Positions 38,151 to 49,460 of a DNA stretch of 64,000 nt are shown in pieces. This DNA is from Pseudoalteromonas tunicata (GTDB lineage: Bacteria; Pseudomonadota; Gammaproteobacteria; Enterobacterales; Alteromonadaceae). How positions within the stretch are numbered: the first letter of the stretch is position 1; the number at the start of each line of letters is the position of its first letter. The stretch is from the NCBI RefSeq assembly GCF_002310815.1, contig NZ_CP011032.1, positions 1,776,001 to 1,840,000 on the forward strand, read 5' to 3'. Made by a program: the position numbers and the translations under genes. The notes beneath the pieces are model-generated. The model searched no databases. It saw only the letters and a program-made list of their open reading frames with translations, and was not told the origin of the DNA.

Positions 38151-38177
38151 AAAAAAAGCAGCCTAGGCTGCTTTTTT
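38151..38177. terminator. Bidirectional terminator between pssA and ald
   Basis: The palindrome AGCAGCCTAGGCTGCT is flanked by seven A on the left and six T on the right, between the convergent pssA and ald stops. It can end both transcripts. Confidence 0.88.
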
Positions 38178-38191
38178 ATGGGAGCTTTAAA

Positions 38192-39310
38192 TTATGCGTT
38201 TAGTGCGTCTAACGCAGTAACATAAGGCATGTTGAAACCTTCAGCTACTTCTTTGAATGTTACATGACCTTTATAAACGTTTAATCCGTTACGGAAATGT
38301 ACATCATCAAGTAAGGCTTTTTTATAGCCTTTGTTCGCTAAGTTGATGATAAAAGGTAATGTAGCATTGTTTAAAGCAAAGGTAGATGTTAACGGTACAG
38401 CACCTGGCATGTTCGCAACACAGTAATGAACAACGTCATCAACGATAAATGTTGGTTCAGCATGTGTGGTGGCTTTTGACGTTGCAATACAACCACCTTG
38501 GTCAATTGCAACATCAACGATTGCTGAGCCTGGCTTCATACGTTTGATATGATCAGCGGTAACTAATTTTGGTGCGGCAGCACCTGGAATTAATACGCCA
38601 CCAATCACTAGGTCAGCTTCAAGAACGTGTTTTTCTAACGCATCGGCAGTAGAATAAACCGCTTTAATCTTGTTACCAAATTGTGCATCTAAACGACGCA
38701 GTACATCAACGTTACGGTCTAAAATAACAACATCTGCACCCATACCTACAGCTATTTGTGCTGCATTTGCACCCACCATACCGCCACCGATAACGACAAC
38801 TTTAGCTGGCTCAACACCTGGAACACCACCTAATAACATGCCACGACCGTTATTTGATTTCTCAAGTGCTTGAGCGCCAGCTTGAATCGCCATACGGCCA
38901 GCAACTTCAGACATAGGAGCTAATAATGGTAAACCACCACGTGCATCAGTCACTGTTTCGTAAGCGATACAAATTGCTTTGCTTTTCACTAAGTCTTCAG
39001 TTTGTGGTAAATCTGGAGCAAGGTGTAAATAAGTGAAAAGAATTTGATCTTCACGAAGCATTGCACGCTCAACAGCTTGAGGCTCTTTCACTTTAACGAT
39101 CATTTCAGCGCTAGCAAATACTTCAGCAGCAGTAGCTAAAATTTCTGCACCAACTGCTTGATAATCATCATCGGTAAAACCAATGCCAATACCTGCGTTG
39201 TGCTCAACAAATACTTTGTGACCGTGGTTAATTAGCTCACGCACGCTGCCAGGTACCATACCTACACGGTATTCATGGTTTTTAATTTCTTTAGGTACAC
39301 CGATAATCAT
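38192..39310 (-). CDS. ald: Alanine dehydrogenase
   Basis: The 372-residue protein matches L-alanine dehydrogenase: [20 protein letters not shown] at the N-terminus, [10 protein letters not shown], the NAD-binding [20 protein letters not shown] (about residues 171-190), and the C-terminal [16 protein letters not shown]. It interconverts alanine with pyruvate plus ammonia. It is transcribed divergently from lrp, whose product is an amino-acid-responsive regulator. An inverted repeat in the gap is a possible operator. Confidence 0.97.
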   Translation of the reverse strand: MIIGVPKEIKNHEYRVGMVPGSVRELINHGHKVFVEHNAGIGIGFTDDDYQAVGAEILATAAEVFASAEMIVKVKEPQAVERAMLREDQILFTYLHLAPDLPQTEDLVKSKAICIAYETVTDARGGLPLLAPMSEVAGRMAIQAGAQALEKSNNGRGMLLGGVPGVEPAKVVVIGGGMVGANAAQIAVGMGADVVILDRNVDVLRRLDAQFGNKIKAVYSTADALEKHVLEADLVIGGVLIPGAAAPKLVTADHIKRMKPGSAIVDVAIDQGGCIATSKATTHAEPTFIVDDVVHYCVANMPGAVPLTSTFALNNATLPFIINLANKGYKKALLDDVHFRNGLNVYKGHVTFKEVAEGFNMPYVTALDALNA

Positions 39311-39376
39311 AATAAAAATGCCTCTTTGAACATGGTTTTGTATTCGACTAGTATATTAGTTAAATGCTTTATTTGT

Positions 39377-39404
39377 TCACTGATTTTGAGTTAAAATCTA
39401 GTGA
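39377..39404. promoter_or_regulatory. Inverted repeat in the ald-lrp gap, possible Lrp operator
   Basis: TCACTGATTTT (39377-39387) and AAAATCTAGTGA (39393-39404) form an AT-rich dyad with a one-base bulge, midway between the divergent starts of ald and lrp. Lrp binds AT-rich imperfect dyads and commonly regulates its own gene. The assignment is inference. Confidence 0.4.
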
Positions 39405-39439
39405 TTAATCCTGTTAAATGTTAATTGGTAGTGTTTTGT

Positions 39440-39934
39440 ATGGTTAAAGAGTCAAGCGTTCATCTATTAGACCGTATCGATAAAAAAATTTTATCGGAAT
39501 TACAAAAAGACGCTCGAATTTCGAACGTTGAACTTGCACGCCGAATTGGGCTCAGTGCAACACCGTGTTTAGAGCGTGTAAAAAAGCTTGAACGTGAAAA
39601 ATTTATCCGAGGTTATAAAGCGATTATAGACCCTGTAAAAATAGGTGCGTCATTATTAGTTTATGTTGAGATAACACTAACAAAAACGTCACCGGATGTG
39701 TTTAAAGATTTTAGTGAAGCGGTAAAGTTGCACGATGAAATACTAGAATGTCACTTAGTTTCAGGTAATTTCGACTTTTTGTTAAAAACACGTGTTGCAG
39801 ATATGGCTGCTTATCGACAATTGTTAGGCGATACCTTGCTAACATTGCCTGCAGTGAGTGAAAGCCGTACCTATGTTGTGATGGAAGAAGTCAAAAACGA
39901 GGATATGTCACCGTTAAAAGCCGGTGCAAGGTAA
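39440..39934 (+). CDS. lrp: Leucine-responsive regulatory protein Lrp
   Basis: The 164-residue regulator resembles E. coli Lrp throughout. The helix-turn-helix spans about residues 14-50 (LDRIDKKILSELQKDARIS, then SATPCLERVKKLE). The C-terminal RAM/AsnC ligand domain has LECHLVSGNFDFLLKTRV and RTYVVMEEVK. It controls amino-acid metabolism genes in response to leucine or alanine. ATG 39440 aligns with the family; a TTG 15 nt earlier is not needed. ald is divergent and ftsK follows on the same strand. Confidence 0.95.
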   Translation: MVKESSVHLLDRIDKKILSELQKDARISNVELARRIGLSATPCLERVKKLEREKFIRGYKAIIDPVKIGASLLVYVEITLTKTSPDVFKDFSEAVKLHDEILECHLVSGNFDFLLKTRVADMAAYRQLLGDTLLTLPAVSESRTYVVMEEVKNEDMSPLKAGAR

Positions 39935-39978
39935 GCCATTTCCTGATAAGGTATCATGATAAGAATAAAAGTTAATAA

Positions 39979-42516
39979 ATGCATGGGGATAGACAGACTA
40001 TGCGCCTAAATGGTGTGCAAAGATTATTAGAAACGGGTTTGATTATAAGCACAGCTTTGGCTGCTTTTATCTTATGTGCTTTAATTAGTTTTGATCCTGC
40101 CGATCCTTCTTGGTCACAAACCGGTGAATTTATTAAAGTCAAGAATATCACCGGTACGGCCGGTGCTTGGTTCGCAGATATTTTATTATTTACCTTTGGT
40201 TGGCTCGCTTTTTTTGTGCCTGCGGCGATTCAATTATTTGGCTATCTGTTTTTTAAAAAACCACATAAATTATTGCAACTTGATTACATGACCTTGGGCT
40301 TACGCCTGTTAGGTATGGTATTTTTTGTCAGTGCGGCATCAGCAATTAGCAGTATTAACTTTGATGATATTTTTTATTTTTCATCCGGTGGGGTAGTTGG
40401 GGATGTTATAGCGAACGCTATGATGCCTGCCTTTAACTTCACTGGTACGACCATTCTATTGTTATGTTTTTTCTTTGCCGGTTTGACCCTGTTAACAGGA
40501 ATTTCATGGGTTGAGTTTGTCGATTATTTAGGTGGTTTAGTGGTCAAAGCAGCGTTATGGTTGCACCGTCAACCTGCGCGTTGGCAAGATTATCAGTTAG
40601 CCAAAGCTCAGCATCGCATTGAAAATACTCAAAAACCAGCTTTAGAGGTTAAAGCAGAACCTCAGTCACATAATAAAGATGAACAAAAAGCTGCGGCTAA
40701 ATTGGCTCCTTCTGCTTGGCAAAATGAAAGTGTGGAACCAAGTTTACAGCATCCGGCCCACCAAGAGTTTGATAACTTTTTGGACGATGATTTATCGTTT
40801 AGCGCGGTTGATGAAGAGCCGATTGATACAAAATCAGCCCTCAATGCATTAGATGAGTTACATCATTCTGAGCAATCACCCGTGGTCTCTCATTTTCAAG
40901 AACCAGTTACACAGATGCAACAATCTGAAGCTGTACCTATGCCTGCGGTTAAAGCTCAGGCCCACGTGCCACAAACAGCAAAAGAAAAATTCGAAGCGTT
41001 ACTTGAAGAAAAGCCGCCAATGAGCCGTTTACCGACGCTTGATTTGCTCGACCGACCAGATAAGAAAATGAATCCTATTTCGCAAGAAGAACTAGATGCT
41101 GTTTCTCAGTTAGTTGAAGAAAAATTACTCGATTTTGGAGTGCAAGCTAAAGTGGTTGGCGTTTATCCAGGCCCTGTTGTTACCCGTTTTGAGCTTGACC
41201 TAGCTCCTGGAATTAAGGTGTCAAAAATATCTGGCTTATCAAAGGATTTAGCCCGTTCATTATCTGCAATTAGTGTACGTGTGGTTGAGGTTATTCCAGG
41301 TAAAACCTACGTTGGCATTGAATTGCCGAATAAATACCGTGAAGTAGTGAGACTTTCTGAAGTTATCTGCGCACCTAAATTTGAAGAAAACGAGTCAGCT
41401 CTTGCCATGGTGCTAGGTAAGGATATTGCTGGTGTGCCTGTCGTTGTTGATTTAGCTAAAATGCCCCATTTACTTGTAGCTGGTACCACGGGTTCAGGAA
41501 AGTCAGTGGGCGTTAATGTGATGATTGTTAGCTTGTTATACAAGTCGACTCCTGAAGATGTGCGCCTCATTATGATTGACCCAAAAATGCTGGAACTGTC
41601 AGTGTATGAGGGGATCCCGCATTTGTTGTGTGAAGTGGTCACCGATATGAAAGAGGCTGCAAATGCATTGCGTTGGTGCGTTGGTGAGATGGAGCGCCGC
41701 TATAAGTTAATGTCAGCACTTGGTGTTAGAAATTTAAAAGGCTACAACCAAAAAGTAGCGGATGCGATTGCTGCAGGTACACCCATTTTAGATCCTCTGT
41801 TTAAGCAATCAGATAGTATGGCGGAGTTTCCATCGGAACTTGGTAAGTTACCTGCAATCGTTGTTGTGATAGACGAATTTGCCGACATGATGATGATAGT
41901 AGGTAAAAAAGTAGAAGAGCTGATTGCCCGTATCGCCCAAAAAGCCCGTGCGGCAGGGATCCATTTAGTGCTCGCAACACAACGTCCATCGGTAGACGTA
42001 ATTACTGGTTTGATTAAAGCTAATATTCCAACTCGAATGGCGTTTCAGGTGTCTTCTAAAATTGATTCTCGAACTATTTTAGATCAGCAAGGGGCCGAAA
42101 ATTTATTAGGTATGGGTGATATGTTGTATTTACCGCCAGGCACAAGCGTGCCGGTTCGTGTTCATGGTGCATTTGTTGACGACCACGAAGTGCATGCGGT
42201 TGTGAATGATTGGAAAGCGCGCGGTAAGCCAAATTATATTGAGGAAATTTTAAATGGTGATGCCAGTGACGAAGTATTGCTACCGGGTGAAGTAGCAGAA
42301 GGTGACGACAGCGAAAGCGACCCGCTGTATGACGAAGCTGTTGCATTTGTTATTGAAAGCCGCAGAGCCTCGGTGTCAAGTGTACAACGACGTTTGAGAG
42401 TCGGATATAACCGCGCCGCTCGTTTAGTCGAACAAATGGAAGCATCCGGAATTGTAAGCTCGCCAGGTCACAACGGGACACGCGAAGTATTATCGCCAAA
42501 TAATGGCGCGCATTAG
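39979..42516 (+). CDS. ftsK: DNA translocase FtsK
   Basis: The 845-residue protein has four to five N-terminal membrane helices (about residues 15-180), a linker of about 170 residues rich in Q, E and P, an alpha-beta-RecA motor with Walker A GTTGSGKS at 502-509, and the C-terminal winged-helix gamma domain ([20 protein letters not shown]) that reads KOPS. It links septation with chromosome segregation and XerCD resolution. The linker is shorter than in E. coli FtsK. An in-frame ATG at 40000 is an alternative start; neither has a strong ribosome site. lolA follows after 12 bases. Confidence 0.97.
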   Translation: MHGDRQTMRLNGVQRLLETGLIISTALAAFILCALISFDPADPSWSQTGEFIKVKNITGTAGAWFADILLFTFGWLAFFVPAAIQLFGYLFFKKPHKLLQLDYMTLGLRLLGMVFFVSAASAISSINFDDIFYFSSGGVVGDVIANAMMPAFNFTGTTILLLCFFFAGLTLLTGISWVEFVDYLGGLVVKAALWLHRQPARWQDYQLAKAQHRIENTQKPALEVKAEPQSHNKDEQKAAAKLAPSAWQNESVEPSLQHPAHQEFDNFLDDDLSFSAVDEEPIDTKSALNALDELHHSEQSPVVSHFQEPVTQMQQSEAVPMPAVKAQAHVPQTAKEKFEALLEEKPPMSRLPTLDLLDRPDKKMNPISQEELDAVSQLVEEKLLDFGVQAKVVGVYPGPVVTRFELDLAPGIKVSKISGLSKDLARSLSAISVRVVEVIPGKTYVGIELPNKYREVVRLSEVICAPKFEENESALAMVLGKDIAGVPVVVDLAKMPHLLVAGTTGSGKSVGVNVMIVSLLYKSTPEDVRLIMIDPKMLELSVYEGIPHLLCEVVTDMKEAANALRWCVGEMERRYKLMSALGVRNLKGYNQKVADAIAAGTPILDPLFKQSDSMAEFPSELGKLPAIVVVIDEFADMMMIVGKKVEELIARIAQKARAAGIHLVLATQRPSVDVITGLIKANIPTRMAFQVSSKIDSRTILDQQGAENLLGMGDMLYLPPGTSVPVRVHGAFVDDHEVHAVVNDWKARGKPNYIEEILNGDASDEVLLPGEVAEGDDSESDPLYDEAVAFVIESRRASVSSVQRRLRVGYNRAARLVEQMEASGIVSSPGHNGTREVLSPNNGAH

Positions 42517-42528
42517 TTAAGGTATTAA

Positions 42529-43140
42529 ATGAAAAAAATATTATTGTCTTCAATGTTGTTTTTTAGCCCTTTTTTATTGGCTGACGCAAAGCTTGATTTA
42601 CAAAAAGAATTAAGCAAATTAACCAGTTTTGATGCCCATTTTAAGCAAACCGTGTTTGATGAGCAAAAGCAGCCTCTGCAACATGCTAAAGGGCAATTAC
42701 AGTTGCAGCAACCAAACCAAATGCGTTGGCAACAAGAAGATACTTTATTAGTGTCACACGGCGAAAAAACGTATTTTTTTGATGCTTTCGCTGAACAAGT
42801 GACCATCATGAATACCGAGAGTTTAATTGATAGCACGCCGTTTGTTTTATTAACTCATCATCAAGATATGAGCTTGTGGAATAATTATAATGTGACAGCG
42901 GTTAATGGCAGTTATGAACTGACGCCTGCACTTGGTCAACAAAGCCAAGTTGAGAAGTTAACACTCGTATTTGATGGTAATGGCTTGGGTTTTAAAACAA
43001 TCTTAATTTTAGATTCTACTGGTCAGCAAACGCAGTTTGATTTTGAGCAAAATAAAGTTAATACCCCTTTAGATGCCAGCCTGTTTCAATTTACAATCCC
43101 TGAAGGGGTTGCGGTAGACGATCAAAGTCAAGGTGAGTAA
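42529..43140 (+). CDS. lolA: Outer-membrane lipoprotein carrier protein LolA
   Basis: The 203-residue periplasmic protein begins with a signal peptide ending near LADA (residue 20). It has the LolA pattern [26 protein letters not shown], a middle [11 protein letters not shown] and a C-terminal GVAVDDQ. It ferries lipoproteins from LolCDE (encoded at 3242-6376) to LolB. Its last codons overlap the rarA GTG start by 8 nt. Placement between ftsK and rarA is the E. coli order. Confidence 0.95.
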   Translation: MKKILLSSMLFFSPFLLADAKLDLQKELSKLTSFDAHFKQTVFDEQKQPLQHAKGQLQLQQPNQMRWQQEDTLLVSHGEKTYFFDAFAEQVTIMNTESLIDSTPFVLLTHHQDMSLWNNYNVTAVNGSYELTPALGQQSQVEKLTLVFDGNGLGFKTILILDSTGQQTQFDFEQNKVNTPLDASLFQFTIPEGVAVDDQSQGE

Positions 43141-44473
43141 TTTCGATTTTAATTTCGCCCCTGATGTTAGGCCATTAGCGGCGCGAATGAGACCCAATGT
43201 ATTGGCCGAATATTGCGGTCAACAGCACTTATTGGCACAAGATAAACCTTTATATCAGGCTATTTTGAGTGGCCATTGCCATTCTATGATTTTATGGGGC
43301 CCGCCTGGCACCGGAAAAACGACGCTAGCGCAACTGATTGCACATCATGCAACCGCACAATTTATTCAACTTTCAGCGGTAACCGCTGGCGTGAAAGAAA
43401 TTCGTGAAAGTGTCCAGCAGGCAAAAAATTCGCTCCAACATGGGCAAAGGACGCTTTTATTTGTTGATGAAGTACATCGCTTTAATAAGTCGCAACAAGA
43501 TGCTTTTTTACCACACATAGAAGATGGCACATTCTTATTTGTCGGAGCGACAACTGAAAACCCCTCTTTTGCCCTCAATAACGCTATTTTATCTCGCACC
43601 CGTGTTTATGTTTTAAAATCTTTGACAGATGATGATTTATTGCAAGTGATTAATCGGGCTTTAATACAAGACCCAATACTTTCTACATTGCAAATAAGCA
43701 TGGATGAAAAAGCCAAAGGGGCGTTGTGCGCAGCCGCGCAAGGGGATGCTCGAAAAGCGTTAAATTTACTCGAACAATCCGTAGATTTAGCGCAATCCAT
43801 TGCTGGTAAAAAAGTGATTGATAGCCAAGTGCTTGAGCATGTATTACCCAGTCATTTTGCAAAATACGACAAAGGTGGAGATGAATTTTACGATTTAATC
43901 TCTGCGTTTCATAAGTCTGTTCGGGGATCTGCGCCCGATGCTGCACTTTATTGGTACTGTCGTATTTTAGCGGGTGGGGGGGATCCTTTATATGTTGCCA
44001 GAAGGTTACTTGCTATTGCAACTGAGGATATTGGTAATGCCGATCCTCGCGCGATGCAAGTGGCACTTAATGCATGGGATATCTTTCAACGAGTTGGACC
44101 GTCTGAGGGCGAACGAGCCATCGCGCAGGCAACATTATATCTCGCTTCAGCCCCTAAAAGTAACGCGGTTTACACCGCTTTTAATCAGGCTAAACACGAT
44201 GCAGCACATTTGCCAAGTTATCCTGTACCTGAACATTTACGAAATGCACCGACTCAAATCATGAAAGAGCTCGGATTTGGTGCGCAGTATCGTTATGCGC
44301 ATGATGAAGTGGGTGCTTTTGCTGCAGGTGAAAATTATTTCCCTGAAATACTTAAAACCAAACACTACTATCAGCCAACAGATCGCGGGCTTGAAAAGCA
44401 AATTAAAGACAAATTGGATTACTTAGCCAGTCAAAATAATCAGAGTGAAAATAAACGCTATGACAGCAATTAA
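43133..44473 (+). CDS. rarA: Replication-associated recombination protein RarA (MgsA)
   Basis: This 446-residue AAA+ ATPase is related to clamp-loader subunits. It has [20 protein letters not shown] at the start, Walker A GPPGTGKT at residues 56-63, Walker [16 protein letters not shown], sensor [17 protein letters not shown] and a C-terminal tetramerisation region. It acts at stalled replication forks. The GTG start at 43133 overlaps the lolA stop, and the N-terminus MSNFDFNF fits the family, so coupled translation is likely. Its end overlaps crcB. Confidence 0.96.
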   Translation: MSNFDFNFAPDVRPLAARMRPNVLAEYCGQQHLLAQDKPLYQAILSGHCHSMILWGPPGTGKTTLAQLIAHHATAQFIQLSAVTAGVKEIRESVQQAKNSLQHGQRTLLFVDEVHRFNKSQQDAFLPHIEDGTFLFVGATTENPSFALNNAILSRTRVYVLKSLTDDDLLQVINRALIQDPILSTLQISMDEKAKGALCAAAQGDARKALNLLEQSVDLAQSIAGKKVIDSQVLEHVLPSHFAKYDKGGDEFYDLISAFHKSVRGSAPDAALYWYCRILAGGGDPLYVARRLLAIATEDIGNADPRAMQVALNAWDIFQRVGPSEGERAIAQATLYLASAPKSNAVYTAFNQAKHDAAHLPSYPVPEHLRNAPTQIMKELGFGAQYRYAHDEVGAFAAGENYFPEILKTKHYYQPTDRGLEKQIKDKLDYLASQNNQSENKRYDSN

Positions 44474-44846
44474 ACTGTATTTTTTTATTGCGATGGGCGG
44501 AGCAACAGGGGCGTGTTTACGCTATTTTATTAGCGACTCAATGATAAAACTTCTCGGTAAGGGATTCCCTTTTGGCACCTTGACAGTTAATATTCTGGGT
44601 TCGTTAATGATGGGCATTTTGTATGGCTTAATTGAAAAAGAAATTATCGCCATTAGCCCTGCCAAAAGCTTAATTGGAATTGGTTTTTTAGGTGCATTAA
44701 CTACATTTTCGACTTTCTCCCTTGATACTTTACTGCTGATGCAGCAGGGACAATGGTTAAAAATGGGTTTAAATGTCACATTGAATTTAGTTTGCTGTAT
44801 TTTTGTTGCTTGGTTGGGCATACAGTTAGTTTTGCAAAAAGGTTAA
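44460..44846 (+). CDS. crcB: Fluoride channel CrcB/Fluc
   Basis: The 128-residue, four-helix membrane protein has the family marks [24 protein letters not shown] and [15 protein letters not shown] (the Phe and Thr track and central Na+ region). It exports fluoride as a dual-topology dimer. ATG 44460 lies within the end of rarA (14-nt overlap); a GTG 15 nt upstream would add a polar stretch. It sits inside the rarA-crcB-serS string, so no private fluoride riboswitch is expected and none is seen. Confidence 0.94.
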   Translation: MTAIKLYFFIAMGGATGACLRYFISDSMIKLLGKGFPFGTLTVNILGSLMMGILYGLIEKEIIAISPAKSLIGIGFLGALTTFSTFSLDTLLLMQQGQWLKMGLNVTLNLVCCIFVAWLGIQLVLQKG

Positions 44847-44852
44847 TAATAA

Positions 44853-46160
<1,308 letters not shown>

Positions 46161-46178
46161 TGACGCCTCACCATCAAT

Positions 46179-46204
46179 AAAAAAGCGCCCATTGGCGCTT
46201 TTTT
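46179..46204. terminator. Bidirectional terminator between serS and tusE
   Basis: AAAAAAGCGCC (46179-46189) and GGCGCTTTTTT (46194-46204) form an 11-bp stem with a CATT loop between the convergent serS and tusE stops. Confidence 0.9.
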
Positions 46205-46231
46205 GCTATGAAAAGTGCTTTAAAATAAAAG

Positions 46232-46561
46232 TTAAATGCAGCGAGCGGGCTTTGGTAAACCAGCTATTTTAGTTGCTTGTTTAGCGGGGCCCTTAGGGAA
46301 CAATTTATACAAATAAATACTGTTTCCTTTATCCTCACCTAATTTTTTTGCCATCGCTTTGACTAGCATTCTAATGGCTGGGCTGGTATTAAATTCAAGA
46401 TAGAAGTCTCGCACAAACATCACTACTTCCCAATGTGGCTCTGTTAATTCAATTTGCTCAAGCATGGCAATATGAGGCGCTAATTCTTTAGACCATTCAT
46501 CAGAGTTAAGTAGATAACCTTCTTTATCGGTTGCTATCATTTGTTCTTTAAAAACTAGCAT
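46232..46561 (-). CDS. tusE: Sulfurtransferase TusE (DsrC family)
   Basis: The 109-residue protein takes persulfide sulfur from TusD and delivers it to MnmA. It is close to E. coli Tus[29 protein letters not shown], then [18 protein letters not shown] and the catalytic Cys108 as the penultimate residue. ATG 46561 gives exactly the E. coli length; a GTG three codons upstream is an alternative. It is the last gene of tusDCBE here, and it shares a bidirectional terminator with serS. Confidence 0.95.
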   Translation of the reverse strand: MLVFKEQMIATDKEGYLLNSDEWSKELAPHIAMLEQIELTEPHWEVVMFVRDFYLEFNTSPAIRMLVKAMAKKLGEDKGNSIYLYKLFPKGPAKQATKIAGLPKPARCI

Positions 46562-46563
46562 GC

Positions 46564-46833
46564 TTACCACGTAATAATAGATTGATGACTTAGGGTGAGT
46601 TCAACCCAGTCAGAAAATTCGATTAAACTAAGAGAAACAAGTTCATCCTGATTTAGTCGAGCTTGTGCATCACTTGCTAATAGGAGCATTTGCTCACAAT
46701 GAAGCGACTTAAAATACTTTGCGCTGTAACACGCATCTTGAGTCAGTAACAGAGTATCTTTTTCGTTAATTAAAGATTTTACTTTATTTAATTCAATAGC
46801 TGATAGTGCTTGGTTAAAGATATGAAGGGTCAT
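46564..46833 (-). CDS. tusB: Sulfur relay protein TusB/DsrH
   Basis: The 89-residue protein sits in the third position of tusDCBE and has the DsrH-type pattern: an N-terminal [25 protein letters not shown], and the C-terminal [18 protein letters not shown], which matches the E. coli TusB tail. TusB is part of the TusBCD hexamer of the 2-thiouridine pathway. Sequence conservation is low apart from these marks, so synteny carries much of the call. It overlaps tusC by 4 nt. Confidence 0.88.
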   Translation of the reverse strand: MTLHIFNQALSAIELNKVKSLINEKDTLLLTQDACYSAKYFKSLHCEQMLLLASDAQARLNQDELVSLSLIEFSDWVELTLSHQSIITW

Positions 46834-47186
46834 AATGTTACTATGTGTTCGTATTGTTTAAATAAACGATGAAGTGAATCTGAATCTAATATTTCAACAT
46901 CAAGTAATAATTCATCAGGGTTGAGACCAAATTCTTTCAGAGACTGCTCACAGACATAGAGTTGATCAACATCATATAACTCAAGTGTTTTTAGGGTTTT
47001 AAAATAATTTTTTAAATGAGCTTGCTCAGGATGTTGTGTGGTTTTAAGACACAAAACCGCTGCATCTCGAAAGAGTAGGGCAACATTTTGATCTATTGCT
47101 GCAAAAATGAGCGCCATGTCGAGTGCTTCGCGTCCATTTAAATGTAAGAATGGACTACTTGAATTGATCACCAATACATTTTTCAT
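46830..47186 (-). CDS. tusC: Sulfur relay protein TusC/DsrF
   Basis: The 118-residue DsrE-fold protein has VLVINSSSPFLHLNGREALDMALIFAAIDQNVALLFRD at the N-terminus and the family segment LKTLELYDVDQLYVCEQSLKEFGL. It is a structural partner in the TusBCD complex. It overlaps both neighbours (tusD and tusB) by 4 nt, which fits coupled synthesis of a stoichiometric complex. Confidence 0.92.
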   Translation of the reverse strand: MKNVLVINSSSPFLHLNGREALDMALIFAAIDQNVALLFRDAAVLCLKTTQHPEQAHLKNYFKTLKTLELYDVDQLYVCEQSLKEFGLNPDELLLDVEILDSDSLHRLFKQYEHIVTL

Positions 47187-47536
47187 TTAAATTGCACCCA
47201 TTTATCGGCTGTTGCAGCCGTCATTGCAAATTCAGCAAGTCCGGCTACTTGAAATGGACTACAGCTACTCAAATCTAACCCTCTTTTTTCCGCAGCTGTC
47301 ACGCATAAAAGCAACGGAATGGCTGCATCACTTAATGTGTGCCATTGCGCTGTAAACTGATATTCATCAGTGGGGATCATAAAATTTGAACTGGCATGCC
47401 AAACTGCATCTTGATAAAGAAAAATAGCTTTAATTTCATGGTCTTGCTGCAAGCATGTGTTTGCAAACTGCACCAGATTAATCACAGAATTACTATGAGA
47501 TGGGCTACTGTGTAGCGAAAGTACAAAACTGGCCAA
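47183..47536 (-). CDS. tusD: Sulfurtransferase TusD/DsrE
   Basis: The 117-residue DsrE-fold protein carries the active cysteine at position 78 (LLLCVTAAEKRGL), the same position as in E. coli TusD, and ends with AEFAMTAATADKWVQF. It receives sulfur from TusA and passes it to TusE. The start is TTG at 47536 with AGGTG a few bases upstream; no earlier ATG exists. The start lies only about 12 bases past the yccA terminator, so tusDCBE may depend on read-through. Confidence 0.93.
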   Translation of the reverse strand: MASFVLSLHSSPSHSNSVINLVQFANTCLQQDHEIKAIFLYQDAVWHASSNFMIPTDEYQFTAQWHTLSDAAIPLLLCVTAAEKRGLDLSSCSPFQVAGLAEFAMTAATADKWVQFK

Positions 47537-47547
47537 ATTTCACCTAT

Positions 47548-47571
47548 AAAAAAGCCCCGAATAATCGAGGC
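47548..47571 (-). terminator. Intrinsic terminator of yccA
   Basis: On the minus strand GCCTCGA-TTAT-TCGGGGC (47571-47554, one G-T pair) is followed by six T. It sits 22 bases after the yccA stop and about 12 bases before the tusD TTG. Confidence 0.82.
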
Positions 47572-47592
47572 TAGTTTAACAGAAATTAGCAA

Positions 47593-48261
47593 TTAATCAT
47601 TATTTGCAAAACCTAATAACTGCAAGATTGAAACAAACAGGTTATAGATATTTAAATAAAGCGACAAAGTGGCGCGAATATAATTAGTCTCACCACCATT
47701 AATAATGCGGCTTGTATCAAACAAGATAAAACCAGACATAATGAAGATAACAGCAGCATTTACGGCTAGAAACACTGTACTACTACCTAAAAAGATATTC
47801 ACTAAGCTTGCGACGATTACCACTAATAAACCAACTGTTAAAAATCCTCCAAGATAAGAGAAGTCTTTCTTAGTGGTCATAGCGTAAGCCGAAAGGCCAA
47901 AAAATACTAATGCAGTTGAGCCTAATGCTTGCATTATTAACATGGGGCCACTTGGCATTGCAGCGTAGTGGTTTAATAATGGGCCAAGGCCTGCGCCCAT
48001 ACAGGCAGTAAAAGCAAAAATCCAACCAATCCCAGATGCGCTATCGGCTTTTTTGTTTACAACAAACAATAAACCAAACCCAATAATACTAAACACCAAC
48101 CCCATAAAATAAGGAAGTTGTAAAGCCATTGAGATCCCGGCTGTTACAGCACTACATGCTAATGTCATGCCTAACAGAAGATAGGTATTGCGTAAAACTT
48201 TATTCGTTTCTACAACAGAATGAACAGAACGTTCATTACTATAAGTATGATTAAACCCCAT
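47593..48261 (-). CDS. yccA: Bax inhibitor-1/YccA family membrane protein
   Basis: This 222-residue protein has seven hydrophobic helices and the family's typical features: LRNTYLLLGMTLACSAVTAG in the first helix, a central GPLL and the C-terminal ILFDTSRIINGGETNYIRATLSLYLNIYNLFVSILQLLG with paired acidic residues. E. coli YccA is a substrate and modulator of FtsH. yccA next to the tus genes and a tRNA-Ser is also the E. coli arrangement. A terminator lies directly after it. Confidence 0.93.
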   Translation of the reverse strand: MGFNHTYSNERSVHSVVETNKVLRNTYLLLGMTLACSAVTAGISMALQLPYFMGLVFSIIGFGLLFVVNKKADSASGIGWIFAFTACMGAGLGPLLNHYAAMPSGPMLIMQALGSTALVFFGLSAYAMTTKKDFSYLGGFLTVGLLVVIVASLVNIFLGSSTVFLAVNAAVIFIMSGFILFDTSRIINGGETNYIRATLSLYLNIYNLFVSILQLLGFANND

Positions 48262-48526
48262 AATAGGACTCCTTGTTTGAAACTCGTTCCTGTGGCAGTT
48301 TCATAGTGTTATGTGAACAGTGCTTAGACTAACAATACTTTCACGCTCGAGCAATAAAAGCCGATTGTTCGTCAATTATTTGATGAATAAAACTTAACAG
48401 AGTTCAATTTTACACAGTAAATTGTTGTGTTATTGGTCAAATGAGTCGAAATTTGAGCACTCAAACAAAAATAATAAAAAAATGCTTCACAAAAGCAAAT
48501 CACTTCACTAATATGCACACCGCAGC

Positions 48527-48617
48527 GGAGAGATGGCAGAGTGGTCGATTGCACCGGTCTTGAAAACCGGCATAGGTTTGTAGCCTATCTAGGGTTCAAA
48601 TCCCTATCTCTCCGCCA
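48527..48617 (+). tRNA. tRNA-Ser(UGA), copy 1
   Basis: A full class II cloverleaf of 91 nt with encoded CCA. The acceptor GGAGAGA pairs with TCTCTCC, the anticodon arm has loop CTTGAAA (anticodon TGA), a long variable arm (ATAGGTTTGTAGCCTAT region) follows, and the T arm has GGGTTCAAATCCC. The long variable arm is the serine identity feature recognised by SerS. It is identical over its length to the copy at 48683. Confidence 0.98.
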
Positions 48618-48682
48618 CTTATTTAATTTAAGTGGTTGGAAAATAACGACTTAAATAAAAATTTTGCTGTAAAGCAAACGAC

Positions 48683-48773
48683 GGAGAGATGGCAGAGTGG
48701 TCGATTGCACCGGTCTTGAAAACCGGCATAGGTTTGTAGCCTATCTAGGGTTCAAATCCCTATCTCTCCGCCA
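48683..48773 (+). tRNA. tRNA-Ser(UGA), copy 2
   Basis: Identical in all 91 bases to the first copy, which ends 65 bases upstream. The spacer shows only short similarity next to the genes. The tandem pair probably forms one precursor transcript that ends at the strong hairpin at 48782-48820. The duplication looks recent or kept identical by gene conversion. Confidence 0.98.
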
Positions 48774-48781
48774 CTTATTAC

Positions 48782-48820
48782 AAAACGAAAAAACCGCATT
48801 TAATGCGGTTTTTTCGTTTT
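48782..48820 (+). terminator. Terminator of the tRNA-Ser pair
   Basis: AAAACGAAAAAACCGCATT (48782-48800) and its complement (48802-48820) form a nearly continuous 19-bp palindrome with a minimal loop and internal T-run. It starts 9 bases after the second tRNA. Confidence 0.88.
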
Positions 48821-48910
48821 TTCTGTTTTAAAATTGCTACTTTGGTCGAGTATTCAAATTCAATCAGCTCAGTCATGCTCAAGTAATTATTGATGTAAAG
48901 TGAGCAATCT

Positions 48911-49297
48911 ATGAAATCATCTGTTTTAAAAAGTATTCTTTTTTCGCTATTATCCCCGCTAATTATTGGAAGTGTAATAGGTATCTATTACTGCTTAAGT
49001 ATTGAAAATGCCGATAGTAAATTATTTTTTAGTATTCTAATGACTGCATTATCAAATGCGCATATTGTCGGACTAACGATGGCTGTGTGTGTTGTACCGC
49101 TGTATTTGTATCTAGCAAAACGCCAAAAAGTAACTTACTCCAGTATTTTAACTGTAGGCATGTTAGGAGGCGCTGTATTTTCGGCTTTTTTAAGCGCAAA
49201 TATGGGGGAGATATTTTTAGTTAATACGGTTATGTCTTTATTCGCTGCTGGTTTATTTTTATATACACTTCGAAGAACAACTCCTCAGAAATTATGA
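48911..49297 (+). CDS. Small hypothetical membrane protein
   Basis: The 128-residue protein has four hydrophobic segments: about residues 7-28, 41-67 (ending VVPLYLYLAKRQ), 77-98 and 102-121, with a short basic tail RRTTPQKL. No domain is recognised. It starts with ATG preceded by GTGAG and stands alone between the tRNA terminator and msrC, with 163 bases before the next start. Codon use looks like that of its neighbours. I cannot propose a function. Confidence 0.6.
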   Translation: MKSSVLKSILFSLLSPLIIGSVIGIYYCLSIENADSKLFFSILMTALSNAHIVGLTMAVCVVPLYLYLAKRQKVTYSSILTVGMLGGAVFSAFLSANMGEIFLVNTVMSLFAAGLFLYTLRRTTPQKL

Positions 49298-49460
49298 TTT
49301 AAATTCAAAATTGTAGTCAATAGATGCTGACTTGATTGAGAAATAGTCAATGAGTGAGAAAGAGCGATGAAAAATACTATTTTTTCACGTTTAAAGGTTT
49401 CATTTATTATCTCGAAAGAGTACCTTAAGCGACTGTATGATTTTTTAAAAGTTGTATCGT

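Noticed and set aside
44445..44460. Fluoride riboswitch before crcB
   Set aside because: crcB overlaps rarA, so there is no leader in which a riboswitch could sit.
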